Below, in pieces: positions 35,032-45,201 of a stretch of DNA of 64,000 bases. The stretch covers positions 5,702,001-5,766,000 of the forward strand of contig JBAMJR010000189.1 in assembly GCA_038501785.1 (NCBI GenBank), written 5' to 3'. Source of the DNA: Myoxocephalus aenaeus (Eukaryota; Chordata; Actinopteri; Perciformes; Cottidae). The notes beneath the pieces are model-generated. The model made no database searches. It worked only from the letters and a program-made list of their open reading frames with translations, and had not been told where the DNA came from. Position numbers and translations under genes: made by a program. Positions within the stretch are counted from its first letter, which is position 1. Every line of letters starts with the position of its first letter.

Positions 35032-35953
35032 TAGGGGTGGGAATCACCAGAGGTCCCCCGATTCGATACTATCACGATACTGCGATATTTTGAGTATTGC
35101 GATTTATTCCCTTTTTTTTCACCGCAAATTGTCCCCAAAGGAAAATTTTGTCAACATATTGTATCTAAGAAAATACTGTTTTCAGTCTGTTCATCTCACT
35201 TCAATCATTTTTATTGCAGCAAAATGTGATTATGAAGCAGACAAACTGACCAACACTGTCATAAATGTTGCACCTGACAAACTGAACTGTTTGCATTACA
35301 GTCTATAGTCGTGTCATTCAAGCTGGACGTGCCGGAGAGGGGGCGGGGCTTATCTCCGTGCAAGCAGTTTTCATTTCCGCCATTCACCATGGAAATAACC
35401 ACTCTTTCTGCTTCATACTTGTTGTGGAAATCCACAAAACGTCAGTACGTCAAACACCCTTGTGTCTGGGTTTATAATATTATCCGTAGCCGCACACAGG
35501 TCGGTGGATTTCTGAATGACGGCCGCTTCCAGAGCTGCTAGAGTACCAGTAGCCAATTTTTTATTTTATTTTTACGTCTTTGACCGGCGCATGTTGTCGC
35601 GCATGTTGTCGCGCATGTTGTCGCGCATGTTGTCGCGTGTTTCGTGCAACAGCTGTGCGAGCAGCGGCGCTACGAGTGACAGGAAGTCCAGACGTTTGAT
35701 TTAAACGTGGACGGCGCATTTCTAATTTCTTTCTTGGATGTCTCCATGTTTGTTTTTACCAACTTCCTACCATCACGCTGATCCGGGACCTCTGCTGACC
35801 TCACCACAAAACAACACACATCTAGTGGGCTGAAAAAGCAATTGATTTTATTTTTTGAGGACCAAAAAGTTTATAATTGATTAAATAAAAGATACAATAT
35901 CGGCACGCAAAATATCGTGATACTATGCTGAATAGATTTTTTCCCCACCCCTA
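35032..35953. mobile_element. hAT-type MITE (copy 1)
   Basis: The ends are TAGGGGTGGGAA and TTCCCCACCCCTA. Internal CGATACTATCACGATACTGC and GCACGCAAAATATCGTGATA are shared with the inverted copy at 60450-61094, which has a clean 8-base target duplication. Here the flanks are A/T-rich, so the duplication is blurred. The copy contains an extra GCATGTTGTCGCG tandem (35588-35638). Confidence 0.85.
35588..35638. repeat. GCATGTTGTCGCG tandem repeat
   Basis: Four consecutive 13-base units within the hAT MITE. The sister copy at 60.8 kb has only a single diverged unit here, so the expansion is local. Confidence 0.9.
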
Positions 35954-36089
35954 AAATATATGTGTATACATATTGCTTATTTACTTCCTACTACTCCCCC
36001 ACTACACTGAATAATGTACTTTTCACTCCACAAAATATGGACATACTCTTCCTCAAAATTGTACTTAAAGTTACTACGAGGAACTTTCC

Positions 36090-36500
36090 TGTTGTGTTGG
36101 TTCTGGCGCCCCCTGTGGACTAAAGTGGTAGTGTCTCTGAGCACCAGGGTCCCTTTAGGAAACCTCTCGTTTTACTGCAGCAGGGTCTGACAGTCTGCCC
36201 CTCTCAGTCCTGGTTCTCCCGTGCCCCCTCTTCCTCCAGCGGGTCCAGCAATACGTCCTGGGTCTCCAGCAGCGTGGTGTCAGCTCCCATGGAGTAGGAG
36301 GAGGAGGAGCTGCCGGGAGCTGAGCTCTCCTCCTCCCTCCGGAGCTCCTACTGCAGGTCCGAGGCTGCAGGTGAAGCCGGAACTGGGTCTGCCCACGTTG
36401 GACTGGTCTCTGCTGGAGTCTGAGCTGAGGGAGGTTCTGGTGAACCTGCATGATGTCATCTGGTTTCACCAGAATCCGACCCGGTGGCTCCGATGAGGAG
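36090..36500. other. GC-rich coding-like stretch, unidentified
   Basis: Within mei4 intron 2. The plus strand reads LDWSLLESELREVLVNLHDV in one frame; the minus strand reads SYSMGADTTLLETQDVLLDP in another. Both look more protein-like than the surroundings, but neither has a convincing family match, start or splice sites. It could be a relic of a retrocopy or an unknown element. The mei4 exons on either side already join in phase without it. Confidence 0.25.
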
Positions 36501-36620
36501 CTTGAAGAAGAACTCTATAGAACCAGACCATTTTCTCTCTGGTGGTCTGTTTACTGATGGAGGTTTATAGAGGATCAGGACTACACTGAGGTCTATAGAG
36601 GACCAGGACTAGACTGACTA

Positions 36621-36677
36621 GACACTTTAGTCCTGGTCCTCTCTATATGACATAGAGAGAACCAGGACTAAAGTGTC
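36621..36677. repeat. 26-base inverted repeat with 5-base loop
   Basis: The left arm starts GACACTTTAGTCCTGGTC and the right arm ends ACCAGGACTAAAGTGTC. There is one mismatch over 26 pairs, and the loop is ATGAC. It ends 8 bases before the Tc1 insertion site, within short AGGACCAGGACTA repeats. Confidence 0.9.
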
Positions 36678-36685
36678 TTTCTTTA

Positions 36686-38256
36686 CACCGCGTTCCACAT
36701 TATTATGCAAATTACACTTTGCTCAGATTTTCCTAAATAGTAATGCACAGTCAGTCAGTATCATTTTCAAGTCATCAACTGTTAGAGTATAAGTCAAATT
36801 CTATTGAACAAACCTCCTAATGATAACAGTATTTTTTTCAAAAATAAAAAACTCAAAATGCAGTGTTCCAAATTATTATGCAGAATTTCAGAGTTTCAAG
36901 ATATTTTATAGGTTGTAAAGAACAAAAAATTGTCATTTGTTGAATTTGCAGCATTAGGAGGTCATATTTACTGAAATCAAGAAAAGTTTGAATCAAAAAC
37001 ATCTTAACAGGTCAAGTTACATGTTAACATAGGACCCCTTCTTTGATATCAACTTCACAATTCTTGCATCCATTGAACTTGTGAGTTCTTTGATAGTTTC
37101 TGCTTTAATGTCTTTGCAGGATGCCATAATAGCCTCCCAGAGCACCTGCTTGGATGTGAACTGCCTTCCACCCACATAGATCTTTTGCTTGATGATGCTC
37201 CAAAGGTTCTCAATAGGGTTAAGGTCAGGGGAAGATGGGGGCCACACCATGAGTTTCTCTCCTTTTATGCCCATAGCAGCCAATGCCCCAGAGGTATTCT
37301 TTGCAGCATGACATGGTGCATTGTCATGCATGAATATGATTTTGCTACGGAAGGCACGGTTCTTCTTTTTGTACCACAGAAGAAAGTGGTCAGTCAGAAA
37401 CTCTATATACTTTGCCGAGGTCATTTTCACACCGTCAGGGACCCTGAAGGGGCCTACCAGCTCTCTCCCCATGATTCCGGCCCAAAACATGACTCCGCCA
37501 CCTCCTTGTTGACGTCTCAGCCTTGTTGGGACATGGTGGCCATTCACCAACCATCCACTACTCCATCCATCAGGACCATCAAGGGTTGCACGGCACTCAT
37601 CCGTAAACAAAACAGTTTGAAAGTTAGTCTTCATGTAGTCCTGAGCCCACTGCAACCTTTTTTGCTTGTGAGCTTGGTTTAGGGGTGGCCGAATAACAGG
37701 TTTAAGGACACTTGCAAACCTCTTGAGCATCCTACATCTTGAAGTTCGCGAGACTCCAGAGGCACCAGCGGCTTCAAACACCTGTTTGCTGCTATTCAAT
37801 GGCATTTTAGTGGCTGCTCTCTTAACCCTACGCATTTGTTTGGCAGAAATCTTCCTTATTTTGCCTTTGTCTGAACGAACCCGCTTGTGCTGTGAATCGG
37901 TGACAAATTTCTTCACCGTCCGATGATCACGCGCAATTCTTTTGGAAATATCCAATGTTGTGATACCTTGACCAAGGTATTGCACTATTTGCTGCTTTTC
38001 AGCAGCAGAGAGATCCTTTTTCTTCCCCATTTTGCCTGAAACATGTAGCTTGCTTAATAATGTGGAACATCCTTCTTAAGTAGTTTTCCTTTGATTGGGC
38101 TCACCTGGCAAACTAATTATCACAGGTGTCTGGGATTGATTTCAATCATCCAAATAGCCCTGAGACACAATACCATCCATGAGTTTCATTGAAAAACCCA
38201 AAAATGAATGTTTATGACCCTTAAATACAATTTGCCTAATAATGTGGAATGCGGTG
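36686..38256 (-). mobile_element. Complete Tc1-like DD37E transposon
   Basis: Length 1,571 bases, flanked by TA (36684-36685 and 38257-38258). The terminal inverted repeats are about 28 bases: CACCGCGTTCCACATTATTA at the left, and the right end reading TAATAATGTGGAATGCGGTG. It encodes one intact transposase on the minus strand. It lies in mei4 intron 2, antisense to the gene, and is nearly identical to the partial copy at 1-1159. Confidence 0.96.
37017..38030 (-). CDS. Tc1/mariner transposase, DD37E, apparently intact
   Basis: A 337-residue transposase that would bind the element's TIRs and catalyse cut-and-paste movement into TA sites. The N-terminus (MGKKKDLSAAEKQQIVQYLG, then TTLDISKRIARDHRTVKKFV) is a paired-like helix-turn-helix. 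The catalytic domain has Asp144 (LFTDECR), Asp236 (FMHDNAPCH) and Glu274 (SPDLNPIENLW). The 37-residue gap between the last two is the DD37E signature of TRT-type elements. There are no stops, frameshifts or missing catalytic residues. The length is typical of Tc1 transposases (about 340). It sits inside an element with both TIRs and TA duplications, so it is a candidate for a currently or recently active copy. Transcription opposite to mei4 is implied by orientation only. Confidence 0.96.
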   Translation of the reverse strand: MGKKKDLSAAEKQQIVQYLGQGITTLDISKRIARDHRTVKKFVTDSQHKRVRSDKGKIRKISAKQMRRVKRAATKMPLNSSKQVFEAAGASGVSRTSRCRMLKRFASVLKPVIRPPLNQAHKQKRLQWAQDYMKTNFQTVLFTDECRATLDGPDGWSSGWLVNGHHVPTRLRRQQGGGGVMFWAGIMGRELVGPFRVPDGVKMTSAKYIEFLTDHFLLWYKKKNRAFRSKIIFMHDNAPCHAAKNTSGALAAMGIKGEKLMVWPPSSPDLNPIENLWSIIKQKIYVGGRQFTSKQVLWEAIMASCKDIKAETIKELTSSMDARIVKLISKKGSYVNM

Positions 38257-38326
38257 TAGTCTCTAAATACAGATGCAGATTTTAAGGAAAACAACACTTG
38301 TTAAGTTTTCTGTTCCAACCTTCCAG

Positions 38327-38847
38327 GTCATGGCGACACAATGGACAACGCCTCGCAGGATCTGTTCGGTCCAGGAAGTGAGACATGCAGCGCTGACCTT
38401 CAACCAGGCTGCGACTCAGAGACTCCTGAACTCATGCAGCAGGACCCCCAACCTGCCACCCCGCACTCTGATCCCCCAGCTCCCTCCAGTCCTTGCAGAG
38501 GTAAACCAGCGATCCCTCACGTGCAGTTCCTCCAGTCGCTGTGCGCCCTCCACCGGGTGCAAAAGAGCGCCCGAGGCCTGGAGCCCCTGTGGTTCAGCCC
38601 CGAGGGGGGCGCGGGGTCCCTGTTGGCAGACTCTGTGTGTCAGCTCCTGGACTCGGTGGTGGCGGCGTGCAGGGACCCCCCTCTGCTGGGAACTGGCGAG
38701 CCGGTCCTGCAGGCCTGCCAGGTCGCGGCCCGAGCGATGGACCTCTTCTGCTCTCAGAGGCTGCCGTCTGCGGAGTTCACCGGTCATGTGGAGGACTCGC
38801 TGAGGGAGCTGACGGCGCTGCTGCTGCACAGCAATCAGCTCAGCAGG
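38327..38847 (+). CDS. mei4: mei4 central exon
   Basis: The acceptor TTCCAG|GT supplies two bases that complete the Gly codon left by the exon at 34747-34967 (…EAA-G-HGDTMDNASQDLFG). This phase agreement supports direct splicing. The exon encodes an acidic, Pro-rich linker and then HVQFLQSLCALHRVQKSARG, ADSVCQLLDSVVAACRDPPL and HVEDSLRELTALLLHSNQLS. These align with the mammalian MEI4 blocks starting HMQFLQYLLELK, SDSVFQLLDGLI and the LEEFEKTLLHAILG helix. It ends in AGG|GTGAGT, phase 0. The GC content is high compared with the flanking introns. The helical repeats are typical of the MEI4 core domain. Confidence 0.88.
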
Positions 38848-38868
38848 GTGAGTAAAGAGCCTCATCTT

Positions 38869-38907
38869 CCACCAGGGGGCGACTCCTCTGGTTGTATAGA
38901 AGTCTGT
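38869..38907 (+). repeat. CTCF-like dispersed module
   Basis: CCACCAGGGGGCGAC followed by TCCTCTGGTTGTATAGAAGT, the core of a repeat that recurs through the window. It lies 22 bases downstream of the mei4 exon donor. Confidence 0.75.
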
Positions 38908-39404
38908 TAGCGTGTAATATTTTTGGATGCCTGGTGTAGCCTCTGGAAGAATTCAGTTCGACAACTTCTCTGGTTCTTTCAATTTTATTTTCCTTGATCA
39001 CAAGCAAAGTAACAAGCGCTGCAATCGCGATAGCACGCAGGGAGACCGTCCAAAACACTCACGACCAGCCGGAAGTTCTGCTCTTTAATACACGGTTTTC
39101 CGTCATGAACATCTAACATTTAATTGGCTCTAACTTGTCTAAGAGGAGGAGAATCATGTCTTCATCTTTTCTCACAAGGCTGGAACGTGCAACGACCAGT
39201 CTGCTTCCCTAATGTCAACATACTGATAAACCGGTGTGAGTGTTGTAGTGCAAAGCGTGGAACCTTGAGGGACGTTTCTCACAGACAGTATTTGTTAAAC
39301 TGACCTCGCACAACCTGAACATAACTCAGACATAAGAATAATGAAATGAAGAATATCTACAGAATATAACAATTATATTATTATATTATCAATTCTATGC
39401 TTCA

Positions 39405-39500
39405 TGTGTTTGTGTTAAAGCTGCATTCTCTCTACTGACCACCAGGGGCGACTCCTCTGATTGTGTCTATGCTTCATGTGTTAAAGCTGCATTCTAACAA
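39405..39500 (+). repeat. CTCF-like dispersed module
   Basis: AAGCTGCATTCTCTCTACTG then CCACCAGGGGCGAC (39439-39452, one G shorter than the consensus), followed by TATGCTTCATGTGTTAAAGC. Confidence 0.7.
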
Positions 39501-39544
39501 CTGCAGCGGAGCGAGAGCAGAAGCAAGATACGACCGTCAGTTTA

Positions 39545-39870
39545 ACTACTTAAACTACCTTTTATCCTTCAACTTACACTTCAACTACTTTGACTTTCCA
39601 TCCTTCAACTTGCGCTTCAACTACTTTGACTTTCCATCCTTCAACTGACAGGTCAACTACTTTGACTGTCGCGCCGTATTGAGTGGGTCGGTCTGTGACA
39701 GTAACTCACGGGACACTTTTTCCCCCCAGTCCGCCCCTGATGTGGAATATACTGTATGGCACTGAAGGCCTAACTCGAAAACGCACGGACCGCCACTGCC
39801 TTTAACTGACACTTCAACTACTTTTACTTTCCATCCTTCAACTGACAGTTCAACTACTTTCACTTTCACA
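39545..39870. repeat. Minisatellite, CTTCAACTACTTTGACTTTC units
   Basis: Units of about 38 bases at 39575-39668 and again at 39808-39868, split by about 140 bases of unrelated sequence. Confidence 0.85.
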
Positions 39871-40544
39871 CATCAACTTGACCGTTCTTTCGGTGCTGTG
39901 ATGCCAGCGGCCTCCAGGGTTGAACCTTGACATCAAAGTTTCAAAGACTTCCATTGATTACACTTGAAAAGACGCTTGCCGCCCCTTCAGTCCACCACGA
40001 TGAATGCAGAATATAACCTCCTTACGTTTTCCTTTCAAAGGATCCTCACAGTATTTGCATTCTCTGAAACTTTCTCAAAGCGGACGTTGCAGAGGACTCT
40101 GAGAAAACGGAGGAACTGTTTCTGCCTCTCAGTGAGAGCTCTGCCAGTCAGACTGATCGTTCAGGACAACCCAGATGTGGAGCAGGAAGTCAGAGATGAG
40201 GGGGCGGGGCTAATTTACATAAAGGAAGAGACTCCTGACCAGATCAAGGTTGATCTGTCAAACACACAGTTCAAAAACTATTTTACATTTTGGAGTAGGA
40301 TGAGTCTCCTGGCTGCAGCGTCTTCATGTCCCACTGATACATCTCCAGTTACCTCACTATTATACTATATTACATTATTACAATAACTCTATCTTTGTTT
40401 ATCGCAGAAACCAAGAAACACCATATTATGTTTCATTTGTCACATCTGGCCAATACTAGATACATTTATTAAGACCACCAACTATATCATATTTATTATT
40501 ATACAAAAATTATATATGTATTATTTATAATATTGACTATTTAT

Positions 40545-40775
<231 letters not shown>

Positions 40776-41309
40776 TCTCTATCAATGCTGCATAATAGTG
40801 AAGTGATGATTGGCTTATTGGAGTGATACATAGTTTGGAAAGTTTTCAGAATCCATCCCCTCATGAATAATTATGTTGACATTTGAGGTTTTATTTTTAC
40901 ACTATATGAGATTGTAAATTGATTCAAATGTGGTTATTTAATCTAAAAAACAATCTCAGGAAATACCTGAAGTTTGATTATCAGCCATACCACCTTTTTT
41001 ATTTGTATCTTTCCTGTTATCGACTTCCTGTGTGTTATTCTCCACCTCATCTTGGTCACCAGACAGATGAAGAGCCTCCCGGCCTCATCAGAAGTGACTT
41101 GTTGGGTTTTAGTGTGCTGATCCGAGGCAAGTGTGTCGATGCAATAACACCGCAACTCTCTTTTATGTGACGTGCTATGTATTTTCCTGGTAAAGGAAGC
41201 CGCTCAGTCCATGATTGTGTGTTGACATGAATCACAGGCTCAGGAGGTTTGACTTTTTAAGGTGTGTTTTGGACCGGATCGGGTACTTCTGCTTCCTTGT
41301 CAGGCAGAC

Positions 41310-41393
41310 TAGTGATACTTCAAACTGGGACACACAGCTTGTAATACTTCAAACTGGGACACACAGCTTGTAATACTTCAAACTGGACACACC
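41310..41393. repeat. 31-base tandem repeat, three copies
   Basis: Units of TACTTCAAACTGGGACACAC followed by AGCTTGTAA. The third unit lacks one G. Confidence 0.92.
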
Positions 41394-41967
41394 TGGAGCA
41401 GTCGTTGCCGTCTAGGAGGAAGAAGATTGGATAAGATGAAGAGCCCAGACGATGAAATTGCAGAGTCCTAAATCCCAAGTGGACTCATTCAAATGTCACT
41501 CTCCCAATGTGTTCGACTGCAGGCACATTTCAGTTGTAATAACCTTTCAGAGTGGAGAGCAGTTTGGTGTCTGGCTGGCCTCATAACGGCCTCACACCAG
41601 CATTGACTCACTGAGTCAACCTTTTGTCTACCAGAAGAACGTATATTGCCTTCCGGTTTATTGCATCCAGCTCGCCTCATGTGTTTCAAGCCCAAACAGA
41701 ACGCTTGAGCACCCCTTTTATCACTCTATTCATTTTCAGACAATGCACCCTTTCACTGTTACGACTGCAGCATTTGCCTGTAAATATGAAAAATGGTATA
41801 AGTTATTTTAACGTGGAGCTTTGAAGGAAGACGTTCTAGAAAAAAACTAAAACATGATTATGCTGACAGACATTCAGTGCTTTTCAGTCACCAGAAGTAA
41901 AGAGTTTCAGTTCACAGAACGGAGCAGTTGTGTTTTTTCCAGGCGTTATTTCCAGTTCTGAAAAGTG

Positions 41968-42140
41968 AAGTCAAAGCTTCATGTGTTAAAGCAGCATTCT
42001 CTCTCCTGACCCCCAGGGGGCTACTCCTCTGGTTGTATAGAAGTCTATGCTTCATGTGTTAAAGCTGCATTCTCTCTACTGACCACCAGGAGGCGGCGAC
42101 TTTGGTTGTATAGAAGTCTATGCTTCATGTGTTAAAGCTG
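41968..42140 (+). repeat. Two CTCF-like dispersed modules
   Basis: Two tandem copies of the TTAAAGCTGCATTCTCTCTA / GTTGTATAGAAGTCTATGCT unit. The core motifs are diverged (CCCCCAGGGGGCTAC at about 42011, CCACCAGGAGGCGGC at 42083). Confidence 0.7.
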
Positions 42141-43465
42141 CATCATATATCATATATCTGCTTGAATCAGAAATAAATGCTTCATGTTGCACTTGCGGCC
42201 ATGAGACCGTCGTATTTAGAGTTCGGTTTCTTGATTACGACAGATGCTGATGACAAGAAAAGGTCCAAGTAAAGGAGAGTGTTGAATGGGAAGAATAAGA
42301 ATATATCAGACATGAGAGAAGTGGTGAATCAGAACCACAACATCTAAATGCTTCCAACACAGCAGCTCTTCAAAGTAAACAAGCAGCTCGCTCTGTCTGT
42401 GCACCAGAAGGCAAAGAGGTGAGAGGAGGAAGGCCTCGTCGCTCTCCAGCCGGAGAAAATCTACTTAGAAAAACAATCTCCTCCCTTCAATTGTTTCAAA
42501 TTATGAATTAATCTCTTGATGGGATAATCATCCAGACCATTTCACACAACGTCCTCGGGGGTTATCGGCAGCAGAGGCAAAGCAAATTGAATTATTTTTT
42601 GGGGGTTTTTCTGTTGGTTCCTCTTTGAGTTGCTCTCGTTTTAAGAACAACCAAACACACCTATCTGATCAGCTGGACGCATCGAACTATTTCAGCTCGG
42701 CACTTCAGAGTTGTACAAGGCTACTGGTAGAATTCCCCAAACCAAACTGAAAGGCAACAATGGTCACGGCGCCCTTAAGCCAAACAATTTATCCCCAGCT
42801 GCTGCAGCGGAGCTTTGGATGTGTTGAAAATAGGAAAAACTGAGTGAATATAAATGAGGCTGTTGCTGAATGTGAGCGTGCATCCTAAGCACACTCCCTC
42901 CAGGGTCAGGAGGAATCCAAACCTGTAGCAGCAGCTACCATGTGTTGCAGGACGGAGAAACTAAAACCTCTATACACGTCTGGTGATCATATATAAATCC
43001 CCCAAAAAGACCAAACCAACAGTGAACGTATCTACTAACAAGTATTGTGTGTATCACAGCTTGATATTCTCTACTGACCACCAAGAGGTGACTCCTCTGG
43101 TTGTAGGGCTGTCAACGAATATTCGAAATTCGAATATATATTCGAATAGTTGTTAAAAACAGAATTTCGAATGTGAAAATTAATATTCGAATGTAAAAAA
43201 AATAATATTTTGGAGGATAATTATCGTGAATCTGGCAACCCCCGCCGCGGCCGCGACGAAGTGTCCTCTTTTTCACAAACTCAAATCTGGTCACCCTAGT
43301 TGACCTGCGTGGAAGATGGCGGAATATGCAGAACCTAGCTTGACCGCAGCAGAAAAAGTGATATTAACCCCGAAAAATCTAAAGAGTGATGTCTGGAAAC
43401 ATTTTGGATTTTGGTCAGTTGATGGGAAACTTGTTGAGCCTACAACTAAAGTAGTGTGTAAGCTA

Positions 43466-43757
43466 GTGTAACGGACTGAGGGAAATGTTATGATATAAAT
43501 GTTATGTTCAGGATGTCAGTGAACGTCTCATGAGCTGGTAGCTGTGAAGCGTGTGTGTGTGTGTGTGTGTATGTGTGTTACGAGCCATTCGGGGCAGAGT
43601 CTATGACCCGGAGCAGACGTGAAGCTGGTTGAGAGGCTTTCACAGGGTTTTGCTGTTGTTTTGGCATAGGCTACGGCCCACAGTATGTTCCCTTAATAAA
43701 CACCCTATAAGCCATCTAACGTCTCGTAGCTTTCCTGACCCAGGGTCGCTACACTAT
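43466..43757. mobile_element. Solo-LTR-like insertion inside the hAT element
   Basis: Begins TGTAACGGACTG and ends near GGGTCGCTACA, TG…CA-type termini. AATAAA occurs about 55 bases before the end, as expected for an LTR polyadenylation signal. TAAGCTAG flanks both sides, though the right copy is separated by a few bases, so the exact borders are uncertain. It interrupts the BED finger codons after VVCKL. Confidence 0.5.
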
Positions 43758-43774
43758 GTAAGCTAGAGTTAGCT

Positions 43775-43985
43775 AGGGTGACCAGATTTGAGTTTGTGAA
43801 AAAGAGGACACTTCGTTCCGGTGGAAGGTGGAACGTGAGGGAGATACCATTTCCAAAACTTGTAAGGGGGTAATAACTATTTTCCCGCACGTAACAAAAT
43901 CCCGACGTTTTTGGAATCCCTGCCGGACGCTTTTTTTAGGTCTCGAAAAGAGGACATGTCCGGGAAAAAGAGGACGTCTGGTCAC
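43775..43985. mobile_element. MITE with AGGGTGACCAG ends
   Basis: The left end AGGGTGACCAGATTTGAG and the right end reading GACGTCTGGTCACCCT are inverted. AGTTAGCT appears on both sides (hAT-like 8-base duplication). A related truncated copy is at 10653-10874, and a fragment lies at 43255-43302. Confidence 0.75.
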
Positions 43986-44225
43986 CCTAAGTTAGCTTAC
44001 CATTCAACGACAAGCAACTTGAGGCCACATCTCCAGAATGTGCACCCAAGAGAATATGGCATAAAATGTGGAACTTCAGCGAAACAGACACGTCTGGATA
44101 CGTATTTTGCGCCGTCCGCCACAAGTTCGTTGCCTGCGGCACGACAGGAGGCCTGCACGCAAAATATATGTGTTTTTTTAAAGGGAATATTCAAACGTAA
44201 TTTTTGAGCAATTTTGACAGCCCTA

Positions 44226-44325
44226 TCTGGTTGTATAGAAGTCTATGCTTCATGTCTTAAAGCTGCATTCTCTCTCCTGACCACCAGGGGGCGATTCCTC
44301 TGGTTGTATAGAAGTCTATGCTTCA
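44226..44325 (+). repeat. CTCF-like dispersed module
   Basis: Continues the module cut by the hAT insertion (TCTGGTTGTATAGAAGTCTA), followed by a further unit with CCACCAGGGGGCGAT at 44281-44295. Confidence 0.75.
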
Positions 44326-44528
44326 AAAAACCATCATGGATATATTTCACCTTGAAGTCTCATCCTACTTTCAGTCTACAGTTGAGTGTGGTGGATTTTC
44401 AAAGCATAGTTATTGTAACCAGTTTGTGATTGATAGAATTTCCAGAGCCGATGCTTTAAAGTTTTAACGGTTGGTAAAAAGGTTTTAAGGAATCTCTCTG
44501 TGACATGATGTTTGTTCCACACCTTCAG

Positions 44529-44660
44529 CTCCAGTCCTCAGAGAGGCTGATGGAGTATCTGATCACACTGGGGAGCAGCAGCATGTCAACGTCCTTCCTC
44601 ATCCGCCACCTCCTCTCTCAAATCAGCGCCCTGGCCGATCAGCTCCGGCAGTCCTTCCAG
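44529..44660 (+). CDS. mei4: mei4 downstream exon
   Basis: The acceptor CACCTTCAG (or six bases later CTCCAG, start 44535) and donor CAG|GTAAAC both keep phase 0 and match the phase-0 donor at 38847. It encodes LQSSERLMEYLITLGSSSM and then FLIRHLLSQISALADQLRQ. This corresponds to the mammalian MEI4 segment QSLVTLGNCSLLRK…LLLSEVNGFADDLG. With the other exons it gives 294 codons, against about 385 in mammals. The last 80-90 residues must lie in at least one more exon, which I did not find before 64000. Confidence 0.82.
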
Positions 44661-44776
44661 GTAAACGCCCCACTGCAGCACCACACTCATCTTCATCCTC
44701 CTCCTCCTCCTCCTCCTCCTCTTATCCGTCTTTTGGCTCGGTGACAGCGTTGATCCCTCCACTGATGTTCATATAA
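44661..44776. other. Start of mei4 intron 4, with (CCT)n
   Basis: A short CTCCTC run at 44695-44722 follows the donor. Confidence 0.5.
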
Positions 44777-45195
44777 CAGGGTTCTTACGGTCATGGAAAA
44801 CCTGGAAAAGTCATGGAATTTTAAAATGGTTATTTCCAGACCTGGAAAAGTCCTCGAAAAAAATTAAATTCCGAAAGTTTTGGAAAAGTCATGAAATTTT
44901 CGTTCATTTACGCTGAGTTTGAAATAATGAATATGCTTTTAAAAGAAATATGCTAAAAATATAAGCAGGCATACATACAGGCATCTATATAAATGTTTAT
45001 TCTTTTAATCAAACTATTGTCTCATTCATTTGTGTCATTTAAGATATACTGTATGCTTTGGAATTCTCATTGTTAGTTTAAATACTACATTTTCTCACTT
45101 TTTCATGTTTACACCGAGATTTCACAAAATGTTTGGTCATGGAAATGTGGTTTAAAGTCATGGAAATCCATTGGTCAAAATGTGTATGAACCCTG
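44777..45195. mobile_element. MITE with CAGGGTTC ends
   Basis: Left end CAGGGTTCTTAC and right end GTATGAACCCTG, flanked on both sides by ATATAA (44771-44776 and 45196-45201). The interior repeats GGTCATGGAAA and CTGGAAAAGTCATGGAA, a common fish non-autonomous family. Confidence 0.8.
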
Positions 45196-45201
45196 ATATA
45201 A

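Larger units (their letters stand above)
34968..38326 (+). other. mei4 intron 2
   Basis: It contains a hAT MITE (35032-35953), a dispersed AAGTA repeat, an unidentified GC-rich stretch (36090-36500), a 26-base hairpin and a complete antisense Tc1 element (36686-38256). The intron would be about 1.8 kb without the Tc1 insertion. Confidence 0.75.
43104..44225. mobile_element. hAT element with BED-finger relic, itself interrupted
   Basis: The ends are TAGGGCTGTCAA and TTGACAGCCCTA, with the perfect 8-base target duplication TCTGGTTG (43096-43103 and 44226-44233). It inserted into a CTCF-like dispersed module. On the plus strand SDVWKHFGFWSVDGKLVEPT…VVCKL (from about 43388) and LAYHSTTSNLRPHLQNVHP (from about 43991) are the two halves of one BED zinc finger, separated by two later insertions. 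No downstream transposase catalytic domain remains. Confidence 0.9.

Noticed and set aside
34778..35308. GTG-initiated 176-codon gene
   Set aside because: The reading starts inside the mei4 exon and continues past its donor into intron and MITE sequence.
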